Shown here: in pieces, positions 1 to 8,380 of the stretch
Layout: each line of letters starts with the position of its first letter
Numbering within the stretch: the first letter of the stretch is position 1
Assembly: GCA_017432645.1 (NCBI GenBank)
Contig: JAFRIU010000017.1
Span: 1 to 52,024, forward strand
Length of the DNA stretch: 52,024 nucleotides
Reading direction: 5' to 3'
From: Bacilli bacterium
GTDB lineage: Bacteria; Bacillota_I; Bacilli_A; RF39; UBA660
Position numbers and translations under genes: made by a program
Notes under the pieces: model-generated
Told to the model about the DNA's origin: nothing
Databases searched by the model: none
Seen by the model: the letters and a program-made list of their open reading frames with translations, nothing else

Positions 1-214
1 AGTTTTCTACAAATTTTTCTTTATCGATTCGATATAATCCACATGTTCTTAAATATACCAAATCAATAGAGTCTTCCATCGCAGCATCTGCTGTTTCTTT
101 TACTAAGTAGTAGTCTAATTCACTACCTGTTGAATAATTGGTTAGTAAATTAATCATTAGTAAAGCAATCACACTAAGTAGAATGATTCCGACTGTTAAT
201 ATTCCTTTATTCAT
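1..214 (-). CDS. TadE/DUF5411-like small membrane protein, 3' part missing
   Basis: The first 71 residues are visible; the gene runs off the left edge. It begins MNKGILTVGIILLSV, with one N-terminal hydrophobic helix (about residues 4-26), followed by NYSTGSELDYYLVKETADAA, an acidic amphipathic stretch as in TadE-like or DUF5411-like pseudopilin proteins. The ATG at 212-214 follows AAGGAGAG at a good distance and overlaps the stop of the upstream Cys-rich gene by 8 bases, so the two are translationally coupled. It is the last visible gene of the sortase locus. The family assignment rests on the N-terminus only and is a guess; that it is a small membrane-anchored protein of this locus is well supported. 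Confidence 0.6.
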   Translation of the reverse strand, partial: MNKGILTVGIILLSVIALLMINLLTNYSTGSELDYYLVKETADAAMEDSIDLVYLRTCGLYRIDKEKFVEN

Positions 215-3200
215 TCGTACCACTCTCCTTTGTTTCTAGTTCTTCATAGTCTAAACAATCTGCCATATATCCTTCTTTCCCGCCAAGATGCTTACCAATG
301 TTATTACATCTTAATACTGAAAGGCTTGGGTAAGACACATCACTTATCTTGAAGGTTTCTCTTGCTTGACCTCTAAGTAATGGGCTTAGATAGTTTACAA
401 CAGGTGATGATTTTAATACTTCTGCTTGTCCTTCAAAGTTTGCATAATTTGTGACATCTGCTTTTTTGATTTCACTAATACTTTCTTTTGTTAGTTTAAC
501 ATAATAATCTAGATAATCATCTGAATAAACATTGTAGTTTTCTGCTTCTACCCATTCCTTGTATAGAGATGGATAAGAAGTATATTTCTCATTCTTTTCT
601 TGTACAACACCTGGTGTATCTAATTTTTCTTTTGTAACAGAAGCATACGTACTCCAGTTAAATCCAGGACTTCTTTCTGAATTGTCATCTGTACTTGATG
701 GGAACATCTGTTGCAAATCTACTGATCGAATCGTATAACCAGTTGAACAATTATCACTCTTACAAGACTTGTTGTCTGCAAATCTAGCAGTATCTGTATT
801 GGTTGCATAGAAGCATGAGATATCAATATTCCAACTGAACATACCAAAGTTTTTAGCATGAGCATTGATGTTGTAATCTTTTACTGTTGTGCTTGATTTT
901 ACGCTTTCGCAACTAGTAGCAGTACATTTTGTTGCATCTATACCATTCATGTAATCTTGATCTTCATAAGAGAATTCAATACCTTTTTCTGTTGCTCTTG
1001 CTTCATAGTAAGCATTCCACCATTCTACGTTTGTACTGGTTGCATCTAATGGTAGACAGAATTTATTTTTCTTGATCCATGAATCATTTCCTTGATATTC
1101 ATCAGAATATGAGATCACACCGTTTTTCTTATTAATCCAGGTTGGAGGTAGTCCCCATTCTGTTTGATAAGATACTTCTCCTGGTTCCTTTTTATTACAT
1201 AAGTAGCATCCATCGCCAAAATTAAGTGTTGAATTTGCTTTGGTTTTACTACAGGTAATGCTATCTTTTGTATATGTAATTGTATCCTTTGTTGTTTGAT
1301 CATTGTCTGAATATGGGAAGTGAATATTTGCACCAGTTTTTTTACTTTCTGGATAATTATAAGTTACATCGATAGAGAATTCAGCAGTGGTTGTGTTACA
1401 TTTTATAAAGCTATCACAAGCTGTTTTTGCTTTATCATAAACTATTTGATTCTTTGCAGCGTCTCTTTCTGCTTCTCCTGCATTTAGATAAACATCTTTT
1501 CCACCGTTGCCACATTTTGTCCATTTACATTCTAGGACACAGCTCATGGCACATGGAATTCCTCCGCCGTTGGCATAGTTTTTAACATATGTATAGGTAC
1601 CATGATATTTTCCATCTTCACTTAAATATGGAGTAGCAACACAGTCAACTTGTCTCCACTTAATAGTGCTTCCTATACTATAGAAGAAGTTCTTTGAATT
1701 ATCACAATTCTTAGCCATTGGGTTCTGATTTCTTAGTTTTTCTATTACTTCTGAAAAATCAACTACTTTGTTCTTTAGAACACTGCTTGATGTTCCATAT
1801 ACTTCGTTGTAACAATAATGAGTACATTCGTCGGTATATTTTCCACCATCACATGCTGTTACACACATATCGAAGTCTTCATTAGGACCTTCAGGGTCAT
1901 AATAATAGTAAGTTCTTACTGGTGGAGATGGAGGCTTTGGAGTGATACAAGACGCGGTTGGTTTACAGTACTGTGGGTCGTCTTTTGGCGTGGTCTCAAG
2001 CTTAGAAGTACAATTGATACGGCTCGTTGTTTTTACTTTATATTCAAAGCAAAGTCCAGCAGCAGAAGCAACTGGTGGCCCATATTCTACTGTAACAACT
2101 TCTGTACAATTTACATTACAATAAATATCTTGTGTAGTTGGTTGAACATATTGTCCATTTTTAGGATTATCACTCTTATATGGCGCTTTTCCTACTAATG
2201 TTTCACCATATGCTTCTGTATATTGTCCTCCATAGTTATATACATATTGAAGAGCAGCACCCTTATCATCTTTTAATTTTACTCTTTGTGTAATGGTTCC
2301 TACTATATATTGCTTTTCCGTGTAATAAGATCCATCTGCAGCTGCTGTTACAAAAGGACTACATTTAAAAGTACTTATTGATTTTTTTGGATTCTTTTTG
2401 ATGTAATCTGCATAGGTTGGTATACTTTCATCTGTTTTACCACTTGATGTAAATTTTATAAAGTTTTTATTGTTACATTTTTCTACTTCGTAAGTACCGC
2501 AAGCAGCATATAAATCTGCACAGTAATTAGCCTCGAAAGATCCAGCTGGATGACTACTATAGCAATCAATCAAGTTTTTCGTTGGTGTTGCATTTTCATC
2601 ATATGTGATATGAAGTGTCGTTATCTCTTCTGGTGATCCATAGGCATATACTGGAATAGCAAAGTAAGATTTTGCATCATCGATACCACATTCACTACTT
2701 AGAATTGAATCATATTCTGTTGACTCTAGTACAATGTAATATACTACAACATCACTACGTACATTACGGAATTGGATTGTTGAATTTTCTGATAATACTT
2801 GACTCCAAATACCAAATTCACTGTTTAATCTATCTTGTGTATAAATATCATCTAGGATGTTTAATAAACTATTATCTGCTAAATATTCCTCGTATCCAAT
2901 TACTCTGGTTGTTGGACTAGCAATTAAGATTCTAGATACTGTAAAACTTGGATTGGCATATCTTAGTTCTGGATAATCTCTAAATTTATCTTTATCTGGT
3001 TTCATAGATAGCGTAAATACTCCATCTGTATCCAAATCTAGTCCAAGATTATATAATTCCATTAAATCTTTTGCTTTTCCGGTTGAGGCACATTTTAATG
3101 CGTCAATAACTTTTTTGTATCCTTTTTCTTCTTCTGTCAATGTTGAATCATCTTGGTTACCTGAATTATCCTGATTTCCTGAATCATCTTGTTGATTGTT

Positions 3201-3359
3201 GTCATTATCGTTACCTCTATTAAAGAAATCTCGAACGAAATCTCTAAAGCTACCACCCCAGTCAAATGCCTGTACTTCTAGACAGGAGCAAGAGTAGATA
3301 ATTAGTGCAACCCCTAATAGCAAAACTAAGAATTTTTTCTGTTTGCTACATGTCTTCAT
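207..3359 (-). CDS. Very large Cys-rich exported protein of the sortase locus
   Basis: About 1050 residues. I recognise no family. A basic N-terminus and the hydrophobic stretch LVLLLGVALIIYSCSC (about residues 12-27) form a signal peptide; I-Y-S-C is a weak lipobox, so a lipoprotein is possible. An Asn/Gln/Asp-rich low-complexity linker follows (about residues 45-75). The remainder carries about 36 cysteines in C-x(2-6)-C pairs plus many Tyr, Thr and Lys, as in a disulfide-stabilised extracellular protein. There is no C-terminal membrane anchor and no LPxTG-like end. ATG at 3357-3359 is used; a GTG three codons upstream is possible, and neither has an ideal ribosome site. It overlaps the sortase stop by 14 bases and the next gene by 8, so the locus is translated as one unit. 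It is probably a surface or pilus-associated structural protein; this is inference from context. Confidence 0.75.
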   Translation of the reverse strand: MKTCSKQKKFLVLLLGVALIIYSCSCLEVQAFDWGGSFRDFVRDFFNRGNDNDNNQQDDSGNQDNSGNQDDSTLTEEEKGYKKVIDALKCASTGKAKDLMELYNLGLDLDTDGVFTLSMKPDKDKFRDYPELRYANPSFTVSRILIASPTTRVIGYEEYLADNSLLNILDDIYTQDRLNSEFGIWSQVLSENSTIQFRNVRSDVVVYYIVLESTEYDSILSSECGIDDAKSYFAIPVYAYGSPEEITTLHITYDENATPTKNLIDCYSSHPAGSFEANYCADLYAACGTYEVEKCNNKNFIKFTSSGKTDESIPTYADYIKKNPKKSISTFKCSPFVTAAADGSYYTEKQYIVGTITQRVKLKDDKGAALQYVYNYGGQYTEAYGETLVGKAPYKSDNPKNGQYVQPTTQDIYCNVNCTEVVTVEYGPPVASAAGLCFEYKVKTTSRINCTSKLETTPKDDPQYCKPTASCITPKPPSPPVRTYYYYDPEGPNEDFDMCVTACDGGKYTDECTHYCYNEVYGTSSSVLKNKVVDFSEVIEKLRNQNPMAKNCDNSKNFFYSIGSTIKWRQVDCVATPYLSEDGKYHGTYTYVKNYANGGGIPCAMSCVLECKWTKCGNGGKDVYLNAGEAERDAAKNQIVYDKAKTACDSFIKCNTTTAEFSIDVTYNYPESKKTGANIHFPYSDNDQTTKDTITYTKDSITCSKTKANSTLNFGDGCYLCNKKEPGEVSYQTEWGLPPTWINKKNGVISYSDEYQGNDSWIKKNKFCLPLDATSTNVEWWNAYYEARATEKGIEFSYEDQDYMNGIDATKCTATSCESVKSSTTVKDYNINAHAKNFGMFSWNIDISCFYATNTDTARFADNKSCKSDNCSTGYTIRSVDLQQMFPSSTDDNSERSPGFNWSTYASVTKEKLDTPGVVQEKNEKYTSYPSLYKEWVEAENYNVYSDDYLDYYVKLTKESISEIKKADVTNYANFEGQAEVLKSSPVVNYLSPLLRGQARETFKISDVSYPSLSVLRCNNIGKHLGGKEGYMADCLDYEELETKESGTNE

Positions 3360-4161
3360 TTTCTTCACTACCTTTCAATATTTTTTCTACTTCTTTATAA
3401 TTTTTATTTTTTGAAACGGAATAATTGTTTATTTTTTCGTTGTCTCTTACTAATCTACCTACTACGTAGAAGCTTTGATCACTATCTTGGCCAAAGAATC
3501 TTGTACAAGTGTTTAGGACCAGTACACTATCTTTTGTTGAAACATCAATGTTGAAATTATATATATTATGATTTTCAATTTTTTCTAAGAATTCTTTCAT
3601 TTGATCTTCTGTATAATCAATATCAAATGGAAGACGATAAGCCGTAGTATCTGGAATAAAGCCTACCATGAATATTTTATAGAGATATTCTTTTCCTCCA
3701 TAGGTTAATTGAATATACTTGTTTTCTTTAACAAAGTCATAATAAACAAATGCCATTAATGCTTCGAATCTTACAAAATCCTCAGATTCTATTTTTGGAT
3801 GAGCGGATAAGTTAAAGATATTGTGACCTCCTACTTCCATATGATTATGAAATCCTGGATAGTATTTTGTCATATGTGCATAACCCTCTAATTCTACAGG
3901 GTATCTCACATCGAAGCTATATAGAACCGGTAAATCAATAGAAGTTCCTTGTATTTGAATCCAACCTACTTTTTTATATGAGTAAGTTTCCCCATTATAT
4001 TCACCTTCTGCTTTATCTGTTCTTGGCTTGATTTTGTAGTAATCTTCTTTTGGACTATTCAACAAGCCAAGAATGATAAGTAAAACAATAATTAATAAAA
4101 TCGGAATTCCTATTAAGAGAAATATGATTTTCTTTTTTCCTTTTTTTGCTTTTTTTCTCAT
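3346..4161 (-). CDS. Sortase, class-B-like transpeptidase
   Basis: 271 residues. Sortases cleave a sorting motif with an active-site Cys and join the protein to the wall or to another pilin. A basic N-terminus (MRKKAKKGKKK) and one membrane helix (about residues 12-34) give an N-in, C-out enzyme. The catalytic triad is readable: His in VGGHNIF (about 113), Cys in LVLNTCTRFF (about 218), Arg in FYVVGRLVR (about 233). VGWIQIQGTSIDLPVLYS matches the early strand typical of class B-like sortases. AGGAG lies at good spacing before the ATG. It sits 9 bases after the pseudopilin-like gene and overlaps the Cys-rich gene, so its substrates are probably these neighbours, although no LPxTG is visible in them. 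The 595-residue neighbour ends in NPYTVK, which only loosely recalls the NPxTx motifs of class B. Confidence 0.88.
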   Translation of the reverse strand: MRKKAKKGKKKIIFLLIGIPILLIIVLLIILGLLNSPKEDYYKIKPRTDKAEGEYNGETYSYKKVGWIQIQGTSIDLPVLYSFDVRYPVELEGYAHMTKYYPGFHNHMEVGGHNIFNLSAHPKIESEDFVRFEALMAFVYYDFVKENKYIQLTYGGKEYLYKIFMVGFIPDTTAYRLPFDIDYTEDQMKEFLEKIENHNIYNFNIDVSTKDSVLVLNTCTRFFGQDSDQSFYVVGRLVRDNEKINNYSVSKNKNYKEVEKILKGSEENEDM

Positions 4162-4170
4162 GATGAACTC

Positions 4171-5958
4171 CTATTTTACTGTGTAAGGATTTTCAAGGGT
4201 TCCTTCTCCGGTAGATATTTTTGTTCCTTTTTTCAAGTATCCCACAACTCTAACATAAGCTGTCTTATATTTTGTTACTTCTTCCTCATATGGGTCATTG
4301 TTACCAATAACTCCTGTTCTTCTTTTAGCTTTGCTTGAATTAATTAACCAATAAGGATTCATTGTTCCATCTTTTGTTACAGCTGAGAACATTTCATACA
4401 TGTTAGGTGCACTTAATTTTACTTTATATTTTTTGGTTTCTTTTTCTTCACCGTAAATCATTTTATCTTTATAGATTGGTACTTCTATTTCGTGATTTAC
4501 GAAGTAATCCATATTGATATATGCAGTTGCTTTGTTATTGATGAAATAAGCAACACTAGTTGAGTCTTTTGGATCATAAACAATAACTTCTTTATCTCCA
4601 CTTGCTGTGCAAGTAACCTCATCATCTCTTCCTATTGTGAAGTTAGCAATTACTCTTGTTGTTCCATCTTTTTCTGTTTCTACAATTCTATAGACATCTC
4701 CTTCTATTGAAATGTATTCACCGGTATAGCGATCGTTTACTAATGCTCCGGCTTTTGCTTTTTCAACATCACCTACTGTGTAAGGATTTCTTTCTGTTCC
4801 ATTTCCACCAGTAATAAGTGTTTTCCCTTTAATAGTCATGATTGGTCGAATTCCACAGTTAGCTGAATTGTCTCTATCTATATAGCTATATAGAGGATTG
4901 ATAGCATAGAATAGTTCGCTAACAAGGTATGACATATCTTTGTCTTTTGTATTTGCTGTCCAAGATAGTCCATAAGCTTTCATGAAGTTTACGTCCTCTT
5001 CCATAGCATTATTAATCATAGATATGGATGGAACATATACTTTTCTATCTTTTGTATAAGAGCTACAAGTTGTTGTATCTAAGTGGTCTGCAGCTAGTGT
5101 TTCGTTACAGTACTTACTCTCTACGATTAATTTCTTTGTTCCTTCATTTAAATTCTTATAATAATATTCTAGCCATTTATCTATCTTCGTGTAACTGATA
5201 TAAGATACATCTTCATCAGATACTACGATAATGTTGTCTTTCTCATCGATTCCATAGATACGGAATAACATGTTAGAAAGTCTGATGTAGTTATTTTCTG
5301 GATTACCTTTGTAATTCTTTGCTCCTTGTAAATCATTTTTGATTGTATTGTATAGAACTTGTACAACTGTTACTTCTCTTTTTACTACTGTCTTGTTATT
5401 GAAACTATCTGATATGGTGTAACTTACTTCATAAGTTCCTACTTTAGATGTGTCTACGTTGCTTTTTACTTCAACTTTAGAAATATCAATCTTTCCATCT
5501 GTTTTATCCGTTACACTTTTGATGCCTGGATCCGTGAATGTTTCATCCTTTGATAGTTGCATAGATTTGCTTCCATTCAACTTAATTTCAGGTCCTTTGT
5601 GGTCTATATTAGATGAGAACATTCCACATTTTAGATAAGTGTAATACTTATATTCTCCATCTACTTTTTTGACTTTTACCCAGCTGTCTTCTAAAGAACA
5701 AGTCTTGTTGCTATAAGGAATATAGATGTTACCGTTGACATAAGATTGATGATATAAATCCACTAAAGTAACTGTCTTTATCCTTTCTCCGGTAGGTAGT
5801 TGGTTGGGATTTAATTCAAAATATCTTTGAGCTGCTTTTTTTAGTTTTGTTTCATTATCATGAAAAATCATCATTGGGTTTACAATGATAAGAAAAATCA
5901 ATCCCAAAGCACATATTATGATTAAAATCCATCTCAATTGATTACTTATTTTCTTCAT
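4171..5958 (-). CDS. Membrane-anchored pseudopilin-like surface protein with DUF5011-like domain
   Basis: 595 residues. One N-terminal helix (WILIIICALGLIFLIIVNP, about residues 9-27) is followed by a pilin-like KLKKAAQRYFELNP helix and a Cys-bounded module (TCSLEDSWVKVKK to YTYLKC, about residues 79-106). Next comes a DUF5011-type Ig-like domain (GPEIKLNG to VVKREVTVV, about 115-195). Then two related modules (about 205-395 and 405-595) each contain an F/Y-R-I strand region (NMLFRIYGI; GDVYRIVE) and each end in G-x-G-T-x-x-N-P-Y-T-V. ATG at 5956-5958 is chosen because AAGGAGG sits 5 bases before it; the longer TTG start would contain that site. It is first in the sortase locus, with its own promoter and a structured leader. 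It is probably exposed on the cell surface; function unknown. Confidence 0.78.
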   Translation of the reverse strand: MKKISNQLRWILIIICALGLIFLIIVNPMMIFHDNETKLKKAAQRYFELNPNQLPTGERIKTVTLVDLYHQSYVNGNIYIPYSNKTCSLEDSWVKVKKVDGEYKYYTYLKCGMFSSNIDHKGPEIKLNGSKSMQLSKDETFTDPGIKSVTDKTDGKIDISKVEVKSNVDTSKVGTYEVSYTISDSFNNKTVVKREVTVVQVLYNTIKNDLQGAKNYKGNPENNYIRLSNMLFRIYGIDEKDNIIVVSDEDVSYISYTKIDKWLEYYYKNLNEGTKKLIVESKYCNETLAADHLDTTTCSSYTKDRKVYVPSISMINNAMEEDVNFMKAYGLSWTANTKDKDMSYLVSELFYAINPLYSYIDRDNSANCGIRPIMTIKGKTLITGGNGTERNPYTVGDVEKAKAGALVNDRYTGEYISIEGDVYRIVETEKDGTTRVIANFTIGRDDEVTCTASGDKEVIVYDPKDSTSVAYFINNKATAYINMDYFVNHEIEVPIYKDKMIYGEEKETKKYKVKLSAPNMYEMFSAVTKDGTMNPYWLINSSKAKRRTGVIGNNDPYEEEVTKYKTAYVRVVGYLKKGTKISTGEGTLENPYTVK

Positions 5959-5963
5959 AAAAT

Positions 5964-5970
5964 CCTCCTT
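5964..5970 (-). promoter_or_regulatory. Ribosome binding site deciding the start of the 595-residue protein
   Basis: AAGGAGG on the minus strand, 5 bases before ATG 5956-5958. It lies inside the reading frame that a TTG start at 5973 would open, so the ATG is the likely true start. Confidence 0.85.
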
Positions 5971-5984
5971 CAATCAAAGAAATT

Positions 5985-6031
5985 AGGAAGATTTTTTTGC
6001 GTTTTCATAGAAACGCTATCCCTATCTTCCT
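5985..6031 (-). promoter_or_regulatory. Structured 5' leader of the sortase locus
   Basis: Between promoter and ribosome site the transcript can fold into a nested hairpin. An outer 8-bp stem pairs 6024-6031 with 5985-5992 (AGGAAGAT/ATCTTCCT), and an inner 6-bp stem pairs 6011-6016 with 5999-6004 (GCGTTT/AAACGC) under a short loop. A purine-rich bulge and an A-run separate the stems. No U-tract follows, so it is not an ordinary terminator. It could be a regulatory or stabilising leader. I could not match it to a riboswitch class. Confidence 0.5.
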
Positions 6032-6053
6032 ATCCATGCTATCTTTATAATTA

Positions 6054-6081
6054 AGTGTATCATAGTTCGTTAAAAAGTCAA
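6054..6081 (-). promoter_or_regulatory. Sigma-A-type promoter of the sortase locus
   Basis: On minus: TTGACT (6076-6081), 16-base spacer, TACACT (6054-6059). The start would lie near 6046, leaving a leader of about 85 bases before the ATG. Confidence 0.72.
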
Positions 6082-6150
6082 GTCTATTTCCGTCTGAATT
6101 TCATTGATTTTTCAGCTGAAAGGCTACTTTTCAAAATCCTTTCTGGCAAC

Positions 6151-6176
6151 AAAAAAATAGATTCGAAAATCTATTT
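6151..6176 (-). terminator. Terminator after PP2C gene
   Basis: Stem AAATAGATT/AATCTATTT (6168-6176 with 6155-6163), 4-base loop, then a U-run. The stem overlaps the first bases of the PP2C stop codon (6175-6177). Confidence 0.85.
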
Positions 6177-6975
6177 ATTTTTCCGGAATATAGATACATC
6201 CACTGGCATTATCTCTTCCTGGAAAAGGTACCACATAATTCTCTGTATACTTTTTCTTTAAGTATCTTGGAATATGAAGATGTTGGTCTACATAAACTGC
6301 TTCATATATGAAACTGCTCAATAAGTATTTTGGAGATACTTTATGGATTAGTCTTTTTATTTTTTTATCAGTAATATTGTCCGTTACCCCATCTGTTAGT
6401 AGAAAAATCATATCATAATCATTTTCTATTTTCGTAAAAGAAATTCTACATAGTTCAGGATAAATACCAATGCAGGATGTTACGATGCTATTACTAGCAA
6501 AATAGCGCAAATCATCTTTTTTAACCTTACCATGTTTGTAATAGTTCCATACGTTAGAGGCATCTTCACTGATTTGAATTAGTTCTTTTTTTTGATAGAT
6601 ATAAGCTCTAGAATCTCCAACATTTGCAATTAAAGTATGATTCTTATTAACGATTGCTAAAATGAGAGTGGTTCCCATTTTATCTTGGCCATTCTTTTTT
6701 ATGAACTTGGTGTTCAATGTTTTGATGTGTTTTCTTAATAATTTTTCTAGTTTTTCTGTATCATTTAAAGTTTTACTATTTTTTTTGATAAACCAATCTT
6801 GAATGGATGAAGCAATAAAGGTAGAAGCAATTTCTCCTTTTTCTCTTCCTCCCATTCCATCTGCAGCAAGTAAAAGCTTGATTGCCTTATTTTTAGGGTG
6901 AGAAAGAGCAAGTACGATGTCTTCGTTATTCTCTCTCACAAGTCCTATATCTGTTCTTGTTTGTAATAATTCCAT
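6175..6975 (-). CDS. PP2C-family (PPM) Ser/Thr protein phosphatase, PrpC-like
   Basis: 266 residues, usual length for soluble bacterial PP2C. It removes phosphate from Ser/Thr-phosphorylated proteins using two metal ions. Motifs in order: TDIGLVRENNED (residues 8-19), AADGMGGREKGEIAS (about 38-52, the metal-binding DGMGG), NVGDSRAYIY (about 119-128), LLTDGVTDN (about 192-200) and GRDNAS near the C-terminus (usually D-N-x-T). The usual DHS after the GDSR strand reads EDAS here, a mild departure. No membrane segment. It is the last gene of the pseudouridine synthase-NagZ-thioesterase-AsnRS operon. The usual partner, a PASTA kinase, is not in this window, so its substrates are unknown. Confidence 0.9.
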   Translation of the reverse strand: MELLQTRTDIGLVRENNEDIVLALSHPKNKAIKLLLAADGMGGREKGEIASTFIASSIQDWFIKKNSKTLNDTEKLEKLLRKHIKTLNTKFIKKNGQDKMGTTLILAIVNKNHTLIANVGDSRAYIYQKKELIQISEDASNVWNYYKHGKVKKDDLRYFASNSIVTSCIGIYPELCRISFTKIENDYDMIFLLTDGVTDNITDKKIKRLIHKVSPKYLLSSFIYEAVYVDQHLHIPRYLKKKYTENYVVPFPGRDNASGCIYIPEK

Positions 6976-6999
6976 AGTTGCTCTTTCTCCTCTCTTTTT

Positions 7000-8376
7000 T
7001 TAATAATCGCAATTCCCTGGGGTTCTTGGATAAGGAATGACATCACGGATGTTTTCGATTCCTGTTAAATACATAATTAATCTTTCAAAGCCCATTCCAA
7101 AGCCAGCATGAACACAGCCACCAAATCTTCTTAAATTCATATACCAATCAATGGCTTCTGTATCAACACCCATTTCTTTGGCACGACTGATTAATACATC
7201 GTAATCATCTTCCCTTTGACTACCACCCATTAATTCACCAGCACCTGGTACTTGTAAATCCACTGCTGCGACAGTTTTATTATCACTATTTGTTTTCATA
7301 TACCATGCCTTAATATCTTTTGGCCAATTTGTGATGAATACTGGTCCACCAAAGTAATCAGTAATATATTTTTCGTGTTCTTTAGCAATATCACCTTCAT
7401 AACTAGGTTCAAATTCCCATTTTTCCTTAGCTTGTTTTAGAATATCAATTACTTCTTTATGAGTTACTCTTGTGAAGGAAGAATTTACTAGTTTTTCTAG
7501 TCTTTCTCTTAGTCCCTCTTCTACAAAGGCATTGCAGAAATCTATTTCAGCCCCACAATGGTCTAAAACATATTTTACAATGTATTTTAGCATGTCTTCT
7601 TCTATATCCATTAATTCATTTAAATCACAAAAAGCCATTTCTGGTTCAATCATCCAGAATTCATTGGCATGTGTTTTGGTATTGGAATTCTCCGTACGGA
7701 AGGTTGGGCCAAAAGTATAGATTTTATTGAATGCAAGAGCAAACGTTTCTCCATGTAATTGACCGGATCCTGTAATATAAGATAGTGCGCCAAATAAATC
7801 TTTTGACATATCTACTTTTCCGTTTTCTCCTTTTGGTAGATTATTCAAGTCTAAAGTCGTTACTTTGAACATTTGGTCACTACCTTCACAATCTGCAGTT
7901 GTGATTAATGGAGTGTGAACATAGAGATAACCATTCTTTTGAAAGTAATCATGGATGGCAAAAGAGGCAACACTACGAATACGGAATACAGCTTGGAATA
8001 AATTCGTTCTTGGCCTTAAATAAGCTTGCTCTCTTAGAAATTCTCTTGAATGCTTTTTTGGTTGCATTGGGTAATCTTCTGGACAATCTCCTAGTAGACG
8101 AATCTCATCTGCATTAATTTCAAAATCTTGTTTTCCTTCAGATCTTACTACTTTTCCTGTTACTTCAATTGCACAACCATTATGTAGTTTTTGAATTTCT
8201 TCAAAATCTTTTAATTTATTTTCATAAACAATTTGAATATGTTGAAAAGCCATTCCATCAGAAAACTCTATAAAACCAAAATCTTTTTGCTTTCTATGAT
8301 TTCTAATCCATCCTTTTAGAGTAACTTCTTTTCCTATATATTCTTCCTTGTTTTTTAATAATTCTCTACTATCCAT
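7000..8376 (-). CDS. asnS: Asparaginyl-tRNA synthetase
   Basis: 458 residues, normal length. It charges tRNA-Asn with asparagine in the cytoplasm. An N-terminal OB-fold anticodon-binding domain (VTLKGWIRNHRKQKDFGFIE, about residues 18-37) precedes a class II catalytic core: GSGQLHGETFALAF, the motif 2 region FGPTFRTENSNT with THANEFWMIEPE, and motif 3 GFGMGFERLIMYLTG. The end VIPYPRTPGNCDY is the AsnRS signature that separates it from AspRS. AAGGTAAGAAT precedes the ATG. It follows the thioesterase by 4 bases. With GatCAB also in this window and a tRNA-Asn at 23413-23489, direct Asn-tRNA charging is available, so GatCAB probably serves Gln-tRNA. Confidence 0.97.
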   Translation of the reverse strand: MDSRELLKNKEEYIGKEVTLKGWIRNHRKQKDFGFIEFSDGMAFQHIQIVYENKLKDFEEIQKLHNGCAIEVTGKVVRSEGKQDFEINADEIRLLGDCPEDYPMQPKKHSREFLREQAYLRPRTNLFQAVFRIRSVASFAIHDYFQKNGYLYVHTPLITTADCEGSDQMFKVTTLDLNNLPKGENGKVDMSKDLFGALSYITGSGQLHGETFALAFNKIYTFGPTFRTENSNTKTHANEFWMIEPEMAFCDLNELMDIEEDMLKYIVKYVLDHCGAEIDFCNAFVEEGLRERLEKLVNSSFTRVTHKEVIDILKQAKEKWEFEPSYEGDIAKEHEKYITDYFGGPVFITNWPKDIKAWYMKTNSDNKTVAAVDLQVPGAGELMGGSQREDDYDVLISRAKEMGVDTEAIDWYMNLRRFGGCVHAGFGMGFERLIMYLTGIENIRDVIPYPRTPGNCDY

Positions 8377-8380
8377 ATTC

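Noticed and set aside
1818-2198. Plus-strand open frame of 126 codons inside the Cys-rich gene
   Set aside because: It lies fully antisense to a well-supported gene, is rich in Trp/Tyr/Phe as expected for antisense of this composition, and has no ribosome site or family match.
4171-5958. NPYTVK at the C-terminus as a firm sortase signal
   Set aside because: There is no following hydrophobic helix and positive tail, and the same phrase occurs internally, so a structural role is more likely.
5985-6031. Terminator or known riboswitch
   Set aside because: No U-tract after the stem, and I could not match it to c-di-GMP, preQ1 or THF class consensus features from memory; listed as an unassigned leader.
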